Below, piece after piece: positions 1 to 8,328 of a DNA stretch of 11,733 nucleotides. The stretch is from Saccoglossus kowalevskii (taxonomy: Eukaryota; Hemichordata; Enteropneusta; Harrimaniidae). The first letter of the stretch is position 1. Every line of letters starts with the position of its first letter. The notes under the pieces are model-generated. The model did not search any database, had not been told where the DNA came from, and worked only from the letters and a program-made list of their open reading frames with translations. Location: positions 295,449 through 307,181 of the forward strand of contig NW_003116451.1 in assembly GCF_000003605.2 (NCBI RefSeq), given 5' to 3'. Position numbers and translations under genes: made by a program.

Positions 1-1014
1 TCAGACAGTTCTATATGTTTTGAAAGTAGCGGCGGGTAGTCATCACCAATCACCCAGCTTAATACAAACACTAAGACAAATTGATGATACTACACTATAA
101 TGATTCCATGGGGCTTTGTGCAATAATAACAAGAGAATTGTGCGTTGGACAAGGGCACCAATTTAGATGCAAGCGTCAGCAAGAGAGATTGCCACAATAT
201 TCTATGAAGCCATGTATAAAGAAGAACCACAATCGTATGTGTTCTGCAAGTCAAACACTGCAATGACTATTAAATGTGTGTTTTTTTCTATATATGCAAA
301 TGTTTTTGAATCGTTAAATTTAAAAAATCATACAGCTGAACTGTCAGCTGGTTTATGAAACATGATGGTACCCGGTAAACCACGTTGTACACAGAAGGTA
401 GTGTTTTCTATGGTTTGGTGAATACTTTGAACAACATCTTCTTAAATTAGAATATATTTAATTCAAATAGTTTAGAGAATAATAATGAAAAACGAATATA
501 TGGGTTGATGGAATATAAATATTTTGTTGAAAAGAATTTCCATTGACACAACACACAGATGGGGTATCAAAACTAACTCCACACTAATGAGAACATCGAT
601 GCGTTCATCTTAGATATAGTTGCATTCAATCGCAGGTCTTTACAATTACGTGATGTTTGATCACCATACGTTATGGATGTGATATGCATGCACTCTCATT
701 GAAAACAGAAAAATTAACGAATATGATTTTCAAAATTAAAAAAATCACGAGGGCGATAAATAAGAAACATATGTTATAGACGAATAAATCAACTCGTGTT
801 GAGTTTTACTTTAGTTGATATAATGTGTGAAAGTAAGACGTGGTTAGTGGTGTGGGATTATGAATAATGGATGGTACCACCAGAAAATAAGCACTAGATG
901 GATGGTTGAACTTGCAACTAACAAATACGTAGTTCCAAAGTTTACCTGAATATGAACTCTCAAAAATATCAACTCTCAAGAAGAATGTTGTTGTATGAGG
1001 AAACTGAGGCAAGG
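1..1014. other. Gene-free AT-rich stretch
   Basis: I find no convincing coding exon, RNA gene or repeat here. The open frames are short and have no recognisable domain. A short string near 31-44 (GGCGGGTAGTCATC) resembles the terminal inverted repeat of the small elements at 1015-2262, but no partner end or internal sequence follows it. Confidence 0.5.
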
Positions 1015-1315
1015 TTAAAACGCTTCAATCGTCGCGCTGCGCATGTGCGACATTTCTGCTGATAAACTTTTCTCACAATCCAATGCGCTCTTTTAATGGA
1101 AATTACAAGTATGAGGTTTTACCTGGGCGCGACTTGCACTGATTAGCACCAGTGACACCTTCGATACCTTCTAACCACCTGAAAATACCTAATTAAAGTT
1201 TCGTAACGTCTCAGTTCGTACTCGTTGATCTGCGAAACAGTGAAAGTCGTCATCTTTGTTTATATAAAACCCATATATCTCTAGCATACGTGGCGCGACG
1301 ACTACCGCCATTTAA
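1015..1315 (-). mobile_element. Small TTAA-flanked inverted-repeat element, copy 1 (reverse)
   Basis: A 293-bp body (1019-1311) lies exactly between two TTAA tetranucleotides (1015-1018 and 1312-1315). The ends are imperfect inverted repeats: about 20 of the first 33 bases agree without gaps, with the shared core TCGTCGCGC. The GCGCATGTGC next to it on the left is only loosely matched on the right. Read on the minus strand, the interior aligns with copies 2 (1570-1807) and 3 (2053-2262), with shared blocks such as GGTATCGAAGG and AAGAGCGCATTGGA. It has a TATATAAACAAAGATG block (minus strand, near 1250-1265) followed by a short frame starting MTTFTVSQINEYEL that loses phase. TTAA target duplications are typical of the piggyBac and Kolobok superfamilies, so a non-autonomous (MITE-like) member of one of these is my inference. 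No transposase is present to decide between them. Confidence 0.65.
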
Positions 1316-1569
1316 TAGTACTTTTTGACCTACAATTATGATATTTTCATGTAAAAACTGATTTATGGCACACTTTCTCAAATAAGCCAATTTTGTGATT
1401 TTTCTGGCTCCCTGTACAATAGACACTGTACTATTTCTAATTGGAAAAAGTTTTTTCCGTTTGCACAAATAATATACCGGGTACAAAAAATCGTCATTGT
1501 CAATCATTATTCGTCAATTTCCTCGAAACACTTTACTCTAAAGGTGTGACATCTAGCGACAAAACGATG

Positions 1570-1807
1570 CGCGAAATTGATGTCGCTGCGCATGTGCGAG
1601 ATATATAAACAAAGATGGCGACTTTGACTGTTGCGCAGATCAACAAGTTCGAATTGACACATTTCCTAGCTGTAATTAGGTAATTTTCATGTAATTGGAA
1701 GGTATCGAAGGAGTCACCGGCGGTAATCAGTGCAAATTGCGCCCAGGTCAAACCTGAAGAGCGCATTGGATTGTCAAACATGCGCAGCGACGACTACCGC
1801 GCTTTAA
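1570..1807 (+). mobile_element. Small inverted-repeat element, copy 2 (forward)
   Basis: The ends carry a perfect 14-bp inverted repeat, GTCGCTGCGCATGT at about 1582-1595 and its complement at about 1776-1789, with weaker matching further out (GCGCG near 1569-1573, CGCGC near 1798-1802). A TTAA follows the right end (1804-1807); the left border has none, so one target site has mutated or the border is slightly off. The interior matches copy 1 in reverse. It includes a TATATAAACAAAG block and an ATG at 1615 that opens only 22 codons (MATLTVAQINKFEL at the start) before a TAA at 1681. Where copies 1 and 2 align in this frame most differences change the amino acid, which argues that this copy is not under protein-level selection. 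Confidence 0.65.
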
Positions 1808-2052
1808 GCTCGATTTACATGACAGTGTAAAATTCACATTCACCAGTCGCTGTGGGAAAAATGACAATATGCACACTAGTTACATAACTGATAAATCGCC
1901 ACAGTATCGTCACTGCATGTATTCAGGTCGTATCATGGTATACTATATTTACTGATTTGGGCAAACCGCCGGATTCTATTTCTAACACTAGGGTATATAT
2001 CACGGCACATCTGTTATATGCAGATGAAATGACAATATTTAGCTCGACTTGA

Positions 2053-2262
2053 AGGACGGTGGTCGTACAAACTGGGGCGTTACCAAGCTTTAACTAAGTA
2101 ATTTCTTGAGTGATTGAAAGTCATCGAGGGAGTCACCGGGGGTAAGTGTACGTCTCGGCCAGGACAAAACTCGTACTCAATTAGAAGAGCGCATTGGACT
2201 ATGGGAAAAGCAATGTTTATCAACACATATAACGCGCATGCGCGGCACGACGACCATCGCCC
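2053..2262 (+). mobile_element. Small inverted-repeat element, copy 3 (forward, internally deleted)
   Basis: The left end AGGACGGTGGTCGT (2053-2066) pairs with the right end, whose complement reads GGGCGATGGTCGTCGTGCC before 2262. The outer tetranucleotides are TTGA (2049-2052) and TATA (2263-2266), each consistent with a mutated TTAA. Just inside the left end the sequence jumps to the part of the element that in copies 1 and 2 lies about 60-70 bp further in, so the GCGCATGTGC, TATA-like and ATG blocks are missing. The rest aligns well (GAGGGAGTCACCGGGGGTAA, AAGAGCGCATTGGA) and ends in a GCGCATGCGC palindrome. A frame running through much of the copy contains VIEGVTGGKC and RRAHW. The equivalent frame in copies 1 and 2 also spells IEGVTG, but copy 3 has stops upstream of it. 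Confidence 0.6.
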
Positions 2263-2745
2263 TATAAACAGAAATACAACGTTTATTGAATTAACTATCA
2301 ATTTATTCTAATAGATGGAAATTGAAAGTTAACCTGTTTAAATCTAAAATAATGGTGTTCAGGAGAGTGGGTACTTAAATCATGTGAGAATTGGTTCTTT
2401 GAAGGCTTGACGTAGTTCATGGCTTGGCGTTTTACTGTACAGTTCAAGATTATGGAATTGTAACCAACGATACACCTCTGTTCGCAATTGGAAAGCACTG
2501 TTTAGTGTAAAACAAGCTTTGTGTAACTTTGTATAAAAAAATATGCGAATATTGATATATTATTGAAAATATTGAAATTGTTAAAAAACAAATTCTGTCG
2601 CTTTATTTAGGAGCTATACCAAAATATACAAACTATTCCTGTTAAATTGGTCGAATTTCAGTACGTTCCTTTAGACCATTTACAATATTGGATTTGATTT
2701 CTGTCATTGTTACATAACCGGTTTCTATAGAAGTGTTTTCAGTAA
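2263..2745. other. Unassigned interval between repeats
   Basis: No gene or structured repeat is recognised. The sequence is AT-rich with scattered stops in all frames. The part nearest 2746 may belong to the decayed retrotransposon that follows, but I cannot follow its protein frame this far. Confidence 0.4.
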
Positions 2746-3134
2746 AAGGAAGCTGAACAGGGAAAGTTTTGGTGGGCTTTCAAATTCAAACAACTATTGC
2801 TTTCATCAGATATGCGAGAAGCATGGTACAAACAAGATGTGTGCAATATAACAATTATTCAAACAACGATGTCTGGATATCGTTATCCAAGGATGGCATG
2901 GCAGTCTTATGTAAGATTATCTTGAAAAATAGATACCTGTAAACTTATCGTAATCTTTATTCAAACTCTGTACTCATCGTTAGTTGAAAAGGCTCACTTA
3001 AAAATGCATTAGATACATATAATAAAACATTTAGATTATGCTCTTACTGTAGCTACAACGAGGTGGAGGACGAATATCACTTTATTATAATATGCCCTGC
3101 TTATGATGCCTTGGGAGCACGTTATTTACCTTAA
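2746..3134 (+). pseudogene. Decayed 3' end of a non-LTR (LINE) retrotransposon reverse-transcriptase ORF
   Basis: The clearest part is the open segment 2988-3131, which includes RLCSYCSYNEVEDEYHF, then four residues to a Cys (ICPAYDALGARYLP), then TAA at 3132. The C-x2-C-x9-H-x4-C spacing with VEDEYHF and CP.Y is the familiar tail of many invertebrate non-LTR retrotransposon polyproteins, downstream of the reverse-transcriptase domain. A second open segment in another frame (2746-2922) contains EAWYKQDVCN, which resembles the W..Q.V stretch that precedes this tail in such elements, then ends at TGA (2923). The two segments are in different frames with stops between them, so the copy is frameshifted and cannot be functional. 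No poly(A) tail or 3' UTR is seen, because different sequence begins at about 3131. The zinc-binding tail is well supported; the upstream segment is tentative. Confidence 0.6.
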
Positions 3135-3451
3135 TACATGCCTTCATCCGTCCGCCAATCAAACACACACTTTAGAATAGGAACATCCGGGGATTTTTGC
3201 AGTCTAGTGAGTAATGTACGGACCGTCGTCAATAGCAACGAGGCGCCGCAATTCTGAATTAGCCACTCGGTACAGCGACGGACATCACGTTCGGTGGTTT
3301 TAACGGTACTTTGCTTCTGGTGTGCTTTTATAAAACCGACCACTTCGTCTGGTACTTCATTTTCTGGTGATGGTGCAAGAATTTCATCAAGTTGGTCCAG
3401 TCCTATCGACCGAAACCACTGCATAATATCCATTTCGTCTGCTGCCGCCAT
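3131..3451 (-). CDS. 106-codon ORF, possible N-terminal fragment of a Crypton/DUF3504-like tyrosine recombinase protein
   Basis: The frame starts at ATGGCGGCAGCAGACG (3451 downwards) and stops at 3131-3133. It is richer in G+C than its surroundings and has a balanced, acidic-to-basic composition unlike the random frames nearby. Residues 1-45 are acidic (MDIMQWFRSIGLDQLDEIL and a proline-rich link). Residues about 46-68 read QSTVKTTERDVRRCTEWLI, which resembles the short helical N-terminal segment (pattern T...T..DV..F..WL) that starts the DNA-binding half of DUF3504/Crypton-derived tyrosine recombinases in invertebrates. The usual following motifs (IPP..LD.YL, then a DG..YEP stretch) are not evident, and no catalytic R-H-R-Y residues fit in this length. 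It is therefore a fragment, a broken copy, or a first exon whose partners lie elsewhere. It ends against the LINE remnant on the opposite strand. I am fairly sure the composition is coding-like, less sure of the family, and cannot say it is expressed. Confidence 0.4.
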   Translation of the reverse strand: MAAADEMDIMQWFRSIGLDQLDEILAPSPENEVPDEVVGFIKAHQKQSTVKTTERDVRRCTEWLIQNCGASLLLTTVRTLLTRLQKSPDVPILKCVFDWRTDEGMY

Positions 3452-4833
3452 TATCGTCTGCAGGTTGTCGTGGGAGCCGGTTAACAGGATGCGTAAACAT
3501 ATTTATCTGCAGTACAAAACTTATCGATCAACGCGATTGCAACTTTTTACCAATAAGAATTATCTTTAAACCTTTAAACCCTGTATTCTGTGGTCGATTT
3601 TACAAAAAAACACATTATCGCTAATAATAGGATTGATTATGCTAAATATGGGTCCCAATATTTAGATTGTGTGGTATATCCTAGCAGATAAATTGACTGG
3701 GCATATATTCTCAATATCATTGTCAGTGTTGCTTACAAGTTACACTTTTTCATGTTCGTGATTCACACTTTGGTGGCATTAGTTCCGTGGTATTACCTCA
3801 TGTGTGGAGAGATGTGCAATATATGTTGCCCTGGTCGTTGATGGCGCTACCACGTCTCACGTTATGAACTGGATGAGGGCGGCGATGTTGTGATATAGCC
3901 AGCTAGTAATTATTAATAATTTAATTCTGGTATAAATCAGTGACAGTGGAACAAACAGCAATGTATAACTCAAATGTAGCAGTTTTCAAAGCAGATGAAG
4001 TCAGTACGTCACGACACAGTCTCGAAAATCGTAAACCTATATAAACAAGTCTTCACATCAAACATAACAACAATGTGTTGGATTTTCAGATATATCACCC
4101 AATATCGTTGAAGATTTGTAATTTGTTAATATCAATGTTCGTCGTAAACCTTAAAACGCTGTTTTACTGCACATAGCTTATTTGTATTTGTTCAATGAAA
4201 CACTGACACGCTGATTGTGTTGTGTGATAGTGTACAGGACATTTCCTTGTGGTGATAATGAAGAGAACGTCACTGTATTCATCCAGCCATATATGGTCAT
4301 ACCTTTTCGGAAGTTAGCAAGAGCATACGTTATAACCAGGGTACCTAGCACAGACCATTGTACAGTGCTTATACCCGTTTAGAAACGTTCATCATCGAAC
4401 TTACATACAAGTTAAGAGCACATCGGAGCATATAAAATTATAAACAGTGTGAATAACGTGTTACGATAGAAAAAAATAATATTTTATAATATGTTAAAAG
4501 AAACTGTGGAAGTCGATGTCTCCTTAACCGTCAGAACGTAGTTCTTCGTTAGAATGTAATATATAATGAATCACTTAGCAATATGGGAATAGAACTAAAT
4601 CATCGATATTTGTATAGAACAGACGTCGTGTGTAAGCAATGGCGTATAACGCGTGTAAAATATATTGTTTATTTACGTGAAATTAGAATACGCGCTGCGT
4701 GACGATCGTCTTCCTTCCACTTGCTAAGAGGCGACTTGTGTGTTATATATCAGAAATAACACTATATAAAAGACAAGGTTGGTAGTAGTTTGCCTTGGCT
4801 TCAAATGCACGGCACCAACCAGGCCATCTAAGC

Positions 4834-4859
4834 GATTTCAAATTGAAAATTTTGAAATC
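4834..4859. repeat. Short perfect hairpin (9-bp stem)
   Basis: GATTTCAAA at 4834-4842 pairs with TTTGAAATC at 4851-4859 across an 8-nt loop. In AT-rich DNA a palindrome of this size can occur by chance, and no function is implied. Confidence 0.5.
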
Positions 4860-4930
4860 AGAACTAAAATTAGTCAAATTGATTTCGTGATCATGTATAC
4901 TACTTTTTAACTTTCTTGTTGTTTTCACAT

Positions 4931-4952
4931 TAGTTCGATTATGCTCGAACTA
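4931..4952. repeat. Short perfect hairpin (8-bp stem)
   Basis: TAGTTCGA at 4931-4938 pairs with TCGAACTA at 4945-4952 around a 6-nt loop. There is no adjacent gene to make it a terminator or RNA element. Confidence 0.5.
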
Positions 4953-5101
4953 GGGGACTTGTCGATTATACGATCTATCGAATTCAGTCTAAAGTTCAGC
5001 GACAAATTTGCTTGAATGTTTTCAACATACAATTTATGTGCATACTTCTATGTACAAATGTGTATATCCAGTACGATTACATGAGTTCAAAATTACATTG
5101 G

Positions 5102-5121
5102 TATATATATATATATATATA
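5102..5121. repeat. (TA)n microsatellite
   Basis: Ten uninterrupted TA dinucleotides. Confidence 0.9.
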
Positions 5122-5234
5122 GAAATATATTAAATAAATAAAGTATTTACTTTAATAATGCCTTTTTTCAATACTAATTGACCAAAAGCACATGATAACA
5201 ACAAAAAACAATTCAACAATAGAGAAAATGAAAT

Positions 5235-5335
<101 letters not shown>

Positions 5336-6582
5336 CGGTCATTTATTTATTTAGCTTTACCAAAAATTTACAGTAATATAGGCGTTCGAGAAAAACTGGA
5401 TGGGGAGATACGTCTGGTGAAACACCTACACAGGACATCTTCCCGAGATGATACAAAAAATGGGGGAAAATTAAATACAATAATCAAAATTAAACATTTG
5501 ATAAATCTCGAGTTCAATTGGAATTTGCATCAAAAGAATTCAGAAAAACTGATTCCAAAAATAATGCTTGATTCTCTTCATAAATACGAAAATAGTAAAA
5601 TTTACTAGATGAATCAGTACAGATCTTATACGTTGGTATTTTATTCCCGTTGTTAACAATACGTATAACTGTCAACTCGCTTCTATACAGAATATCTTAA
5701 AGTGCAATTTACTTTGATCGCTTATTGCTCGTCATACAATTATAGATTAAATACCTCCAGAAGTCTGTTAGTGCTGTCTTGGCTAGCAATTGGTGGAATG
5801 TATGATTTTACTATTCCAGCAATGTATTTTGCCGCAAAGTGTATAATAATAAGTACCGTTGAGGGCGGTATAAGAATAACTGCAACAGTAAGGCGCACGG
5901 ACAGTGACTAGGGAATGAAATCTATGAAGTGCCTACCCTTAAGCGACTATGTAGAAAAATCTATTGACCTTTAGATTTGTCGAACAAAAAATCCCCTGCT
6001 CTCGTAGAATGTTATTTTTATTCTGCCCTCACATCTTGGAACAACTTCTTCGGTAAACAGCTCCATTCAAGTTGTTTTCACTCGAATAGCAATAGTTTAT
6101 AGTGGATATCGTTGAATATTTCTTATATTATGATATCTACTTATGCTAATTTACGCCAACCAGAGTATTGTCTCACGGGAACCAGGTTGCCCTGCCCGTC
6201 TGCAATTCGGGATTTGGTCTAATATTCACGTAAGCATACGGTATTACTCGTGGGACTTGAATATTGTCTTCGATGCGCGGTTTAAAACTCAGGTTAGAGC
6301 GCCACCAATCACTTATAATCAATATTCATGCGTTTATTTAAACAGGTGGTTGGGCTATTGGAATTTTCCTTCATAGGAATTAGGGTTTTTCTTTCATTAT
6401 TTGTATTAAATTATTCCTATATTTGGACTGGTGCATTTATTTCATTTTTAAACTCATTCATATTTTTGAATATGAAATGTTGCCAGTCTAAAAGTTCTTT
6501 GACCAAATTGTTATTCATCCACGCCGACAGACACAGCTTTCCCAAGAGACTTTGTCAACAACCCAACGGATTGTTCAGTCGA
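5336..6582. other. Gene-free stretch upstream of the candidate promoter
   Basis: Several frames of 60-90 codons are open by chance on the plus strand (for example 6143-6376), but none has a recognisable domain, supporting splice sites or coding-like composition. I see no tandem or inverted repeat of note. Confidence 0.45.
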
Positions 6583-6612
6583 TTTAATAATTAATAATTA
6601 ATATTTATTAAA
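6583..6612. repeat. AT-only imperfect palindrome
   Basis: TTTAATAA (6583-6590) pairs with TTATTAAA (6605-6612) across an AT-only centre that is itself made of TAAT/ATTA steps. It sits at the abrupt change from AT-rich sequence to the CpG-rich stretch that follows. Confidence 0.45.
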
Positions 6613-6839
6613 GTGACGACATAGTGATGTTGTTTTCACGTACTACGCATTTACGCATGCGTATGCCAGTTACCAAATATCCATCATGGCGCCGACAGGT
6701 GACAAACTTTGTATCATGTTAACGTTCTCTATGTCATCGGCGCATTTGTAGTCCAACGTTGTACGTACACCTACGATATCGTAATGCGTCACATTGCAGA
6801 TGATGTCATCGACAATGTACGGCGTTTTTTCAAGTAAAG
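6613..6839 (+). promoter_or_regulatory. Candidate CpG-rich promoter and 5' untranslated exon
   Basis: Composition changes here from very AT-rich to CpG-rich. The 12-bp palindrome TACGCATGCGTA (6652-6663) resembles an NRF1-type site, ATGGCGCC follows at about 6694, and TGATGTCA at 6801-6808 resembles a CREB/ATF half-consensus. The stretch ends with AAAG|GTGAGT, a perfect consensus 5' splice donor (exon end 6839, GT at 6840-6841). Together these suggest a transcription start followed by a noncoding first exon spliced to the exon at 7274. The transcription start itself cannot be placed. An ATG at about 6694 opens only some 21 codons and could be an upstream ORF. CpG-rich sequence continues to about 7060 inside the proposed intron, so the promoter may extend or lie further in. 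Confidence 0.35.
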
Positions 6840-7273
6840 GTGAGTTGATCGCCGAGAGTCGAGGAAAAAAATCGCAGGCAAGTCAGTGATGCGGTTGCAT
6901 TGTAGCGATCGTCAATGAATGGCTATACAAACAGCTGAGATCTGTCAACATCGTCAGTGCACGATGACTAACAAACTACTGTGCGGCACTGTATACGTCT
7001 GGCACTGATGTCGCCAATGCAAAAATTTTGATCAACGTCATCCAGTTTCAAAACTGTATAAAATTAATTCAAAAACAAGCAATGATTACAAAACCATCCT
7101 CTGTGCTATCGGCCAAAGAAAAGAAAAGATGAAGACGTCTACATTGTATCGCAAACAAACAATCGCCACATCGTTAATTGTTCGTTTGATGTTGTTTATT
7201 TTTATTTGATTATTCGTGTAATTCCCTGACAATTCCAACTGTTGAATTCTGCTGCTTTTCTCTTGCCTATTAG

Positions 7274-7391
7274 AATTGACATGTTACCAACGAAGCGAAA
7301 GAGTTTGACCTTCAACGGTAGTCGTCCAACCAGTGCCCGGAGAGGCTCGGTCGAGGAACAGTCCGTTGACCTGTTCGGCGTGCAATTCGAG
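7274..7391 (+). CDS. Candidate first coding exon of an unidentified gene (37 codons, partial)
   Basis: A pyrimidine-rich tract (about 7249-7269) leads to ATTAG, giving an acceptor at 7272-7273. The ATG at 7281 opens 37 codons that end in GAG exactly before GTAAGG (donor GT at 7392-7393), leaving the exon in phase 0. The peptide begins MLPTKRKSLTF, is basic and Ser/Thr-rich, contains RRGS (a PKA-type RRxS phosphorylation pattern, about residues 20-23) and finishes with VDLFGVQFE. Codon use and G+C content are higher than in the flanks, and past the donor the frame becomes AT-rich and junk-like, as expected of an intron. The same frame is open for a few codons upstream of the acceptor, but those lie in the splice tract. 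I do not recognise the protein; it looks like a disordered cytosolic N-terminus. Downstream exons are not found in this window. The exon is probable; the identity is unknown. Confidence 0.55.
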
Positions 7392-8215
7392 GTAAGGCAA
7401 TTACTATACAAAAATAAAATGTTCAGAAAATTATTGGTCTACTCCCACCGATGTATGTGCTATGAAAATCAAAACGACCTTCAATTTAAACATGAAAAAC
7501 AAACAATGAACCTCATTTTAGCAGTGTAAATTTACAGTCCTTCAGGGTGTGTGAACCACAGGGGTGCATGGGCGTATATAAACCCATGGTTTACAAATCT
7601 AGATCCACGGTAAATTATACATCTCTTTGCTATTTGATCGGAACATGGTGTTTCAGACCGTCAATGTATATAAACTCAAAATTAATTCTTAACACATAAT
7701 CCCCAACTTAAATTTTCAGTCACTACCCATTGTATAAGGTGGCCTTCAGTGTTTGAATTTAAAAAAAGAAACTAACTCATTCAGAATATTATATATTTCG
7801 GTGTCAAATAAATGCAATGGAAACTTCATGGATAAAATTATGTACCTTTTCTAATTTTTTATGATCACAGGTATCTTGCAATTACCATTATTTTATACAG
7901 ATAAATTATGATATATTAGGAAGCATTGTTTCAATGTAAATTATGTACATTGCTAAACTCTCACTTGAGTGTTTGTTAACTTTAAAATTGAGAATGAAAA
8001 ACAACAAGCTATATATATAATTAATACATATTTTGAAAAAATCTAAAATTCTCATTGGAATTAATATTGACACATCAAAATATTGTAAAAAAAAGTTGTC
8101 ATTTGAAACTGAAAATTGAAAACTAGCAATCACATCATGAAAATATGTTATATAAATGTGTCATTGATGTTGCCATGGTTACAAGTAAGTGAGTTTTGCA
8201 CTTCTACTATCGTGA
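7392..8215. other. Probable intron sequence, no feature
   Basis: If the exon at 7274-7391 is real, this is the beginning of the following intron, which would be at least 4.3 kb. It is AT-rich, without exons or repeats that I can support. Confidence 0.4.
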
Positions 8216-8227
8216 TAGTCATTTTTT

Positions 8228-8258
8228 AGCTCCGCTGTCGACTTTGTCGAGCGGAGCT
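8228..8258. repeat. 13-bp-stem hairpin at the left end of the pearl-like element
   Basis: AGCTCCGCT (8228-8236) pairs with AGCGGAGCT (8250-8258), and inside it CGAC pairs with GTCG around a TTT loop, with two unpaired bases (GT) on the left arm. The right subterminal repeat at 9062-9073 repeats the same arm, so the left arm can pair locally or with the far end. Confidence 0.85.
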
Positions 8259-8275
8259 TATCATATGAGTGATTG

Positions 8276-8311
8276 TCCTCCGTCGTCCGTCGTCGTCGTC
8301 CGTCGTCCGTG
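8276..8311. repeat. CGTC-rich simple repeat
   Basis: A run of CCGTCGT/CGTCGTC steps lies between the left hairpin and the tandem core. It is far richer in CpG than anything around it, as in the microsatellite block of pearl-type elements. Confidence 0.8.
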
Positions 8312-8328
8312 TCAATGTTTTACTTTTT

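Larger units (their letters stand above)
3452..5101. other. Long gene-free stretch
   Basis: I see no convincing exon, RNA gene or tandem repeat in this 1.6 kb. It is AT-rich with stops in every frame. Only two short hairpins (4834-4859 and 4931-4952) stand out. Confidence 0.5.

Noticed and set aside
31-44. Solo terminal repeat of the small element near the window start
   Set aside because: Only about 13 bases resemble the end sequence. The GCGCATGYGC block and the interior do not follow, and no partner end is present.
1185-1200. Tiny intron (ATTAG-GTATTTTCAG) inside copy 1 of the small element
   Set aside because: The string looks like donor and acceptor in ten bases, far too short for a spliceosomal intron. 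Comparison with copies 2 and 3 shows it is ordinary element sequence with a small deletion.
1250-1507. 85-codon minus-strand ORF between the small elements
   Set aside because: Its C-terminal third reads through the inverted-repeat end of copy 1, and the rest has no recognisable domain or splice signals, so it is probably a chance frame.
4834-4952. Hairpins as transcription terminators or structured RNAs
   Set aside because: They are short, lie in AT-rich DNA and have no neighbouring gene, and rho-independent terminators do not apply in an animal nuclear genome.
6143-6594. Two overlapping plus-strand ORFs of 77 and 88 codons
   Set aside because: They overlap in different frames and have AT-driven composition, with no domain and no consistent splice sites.
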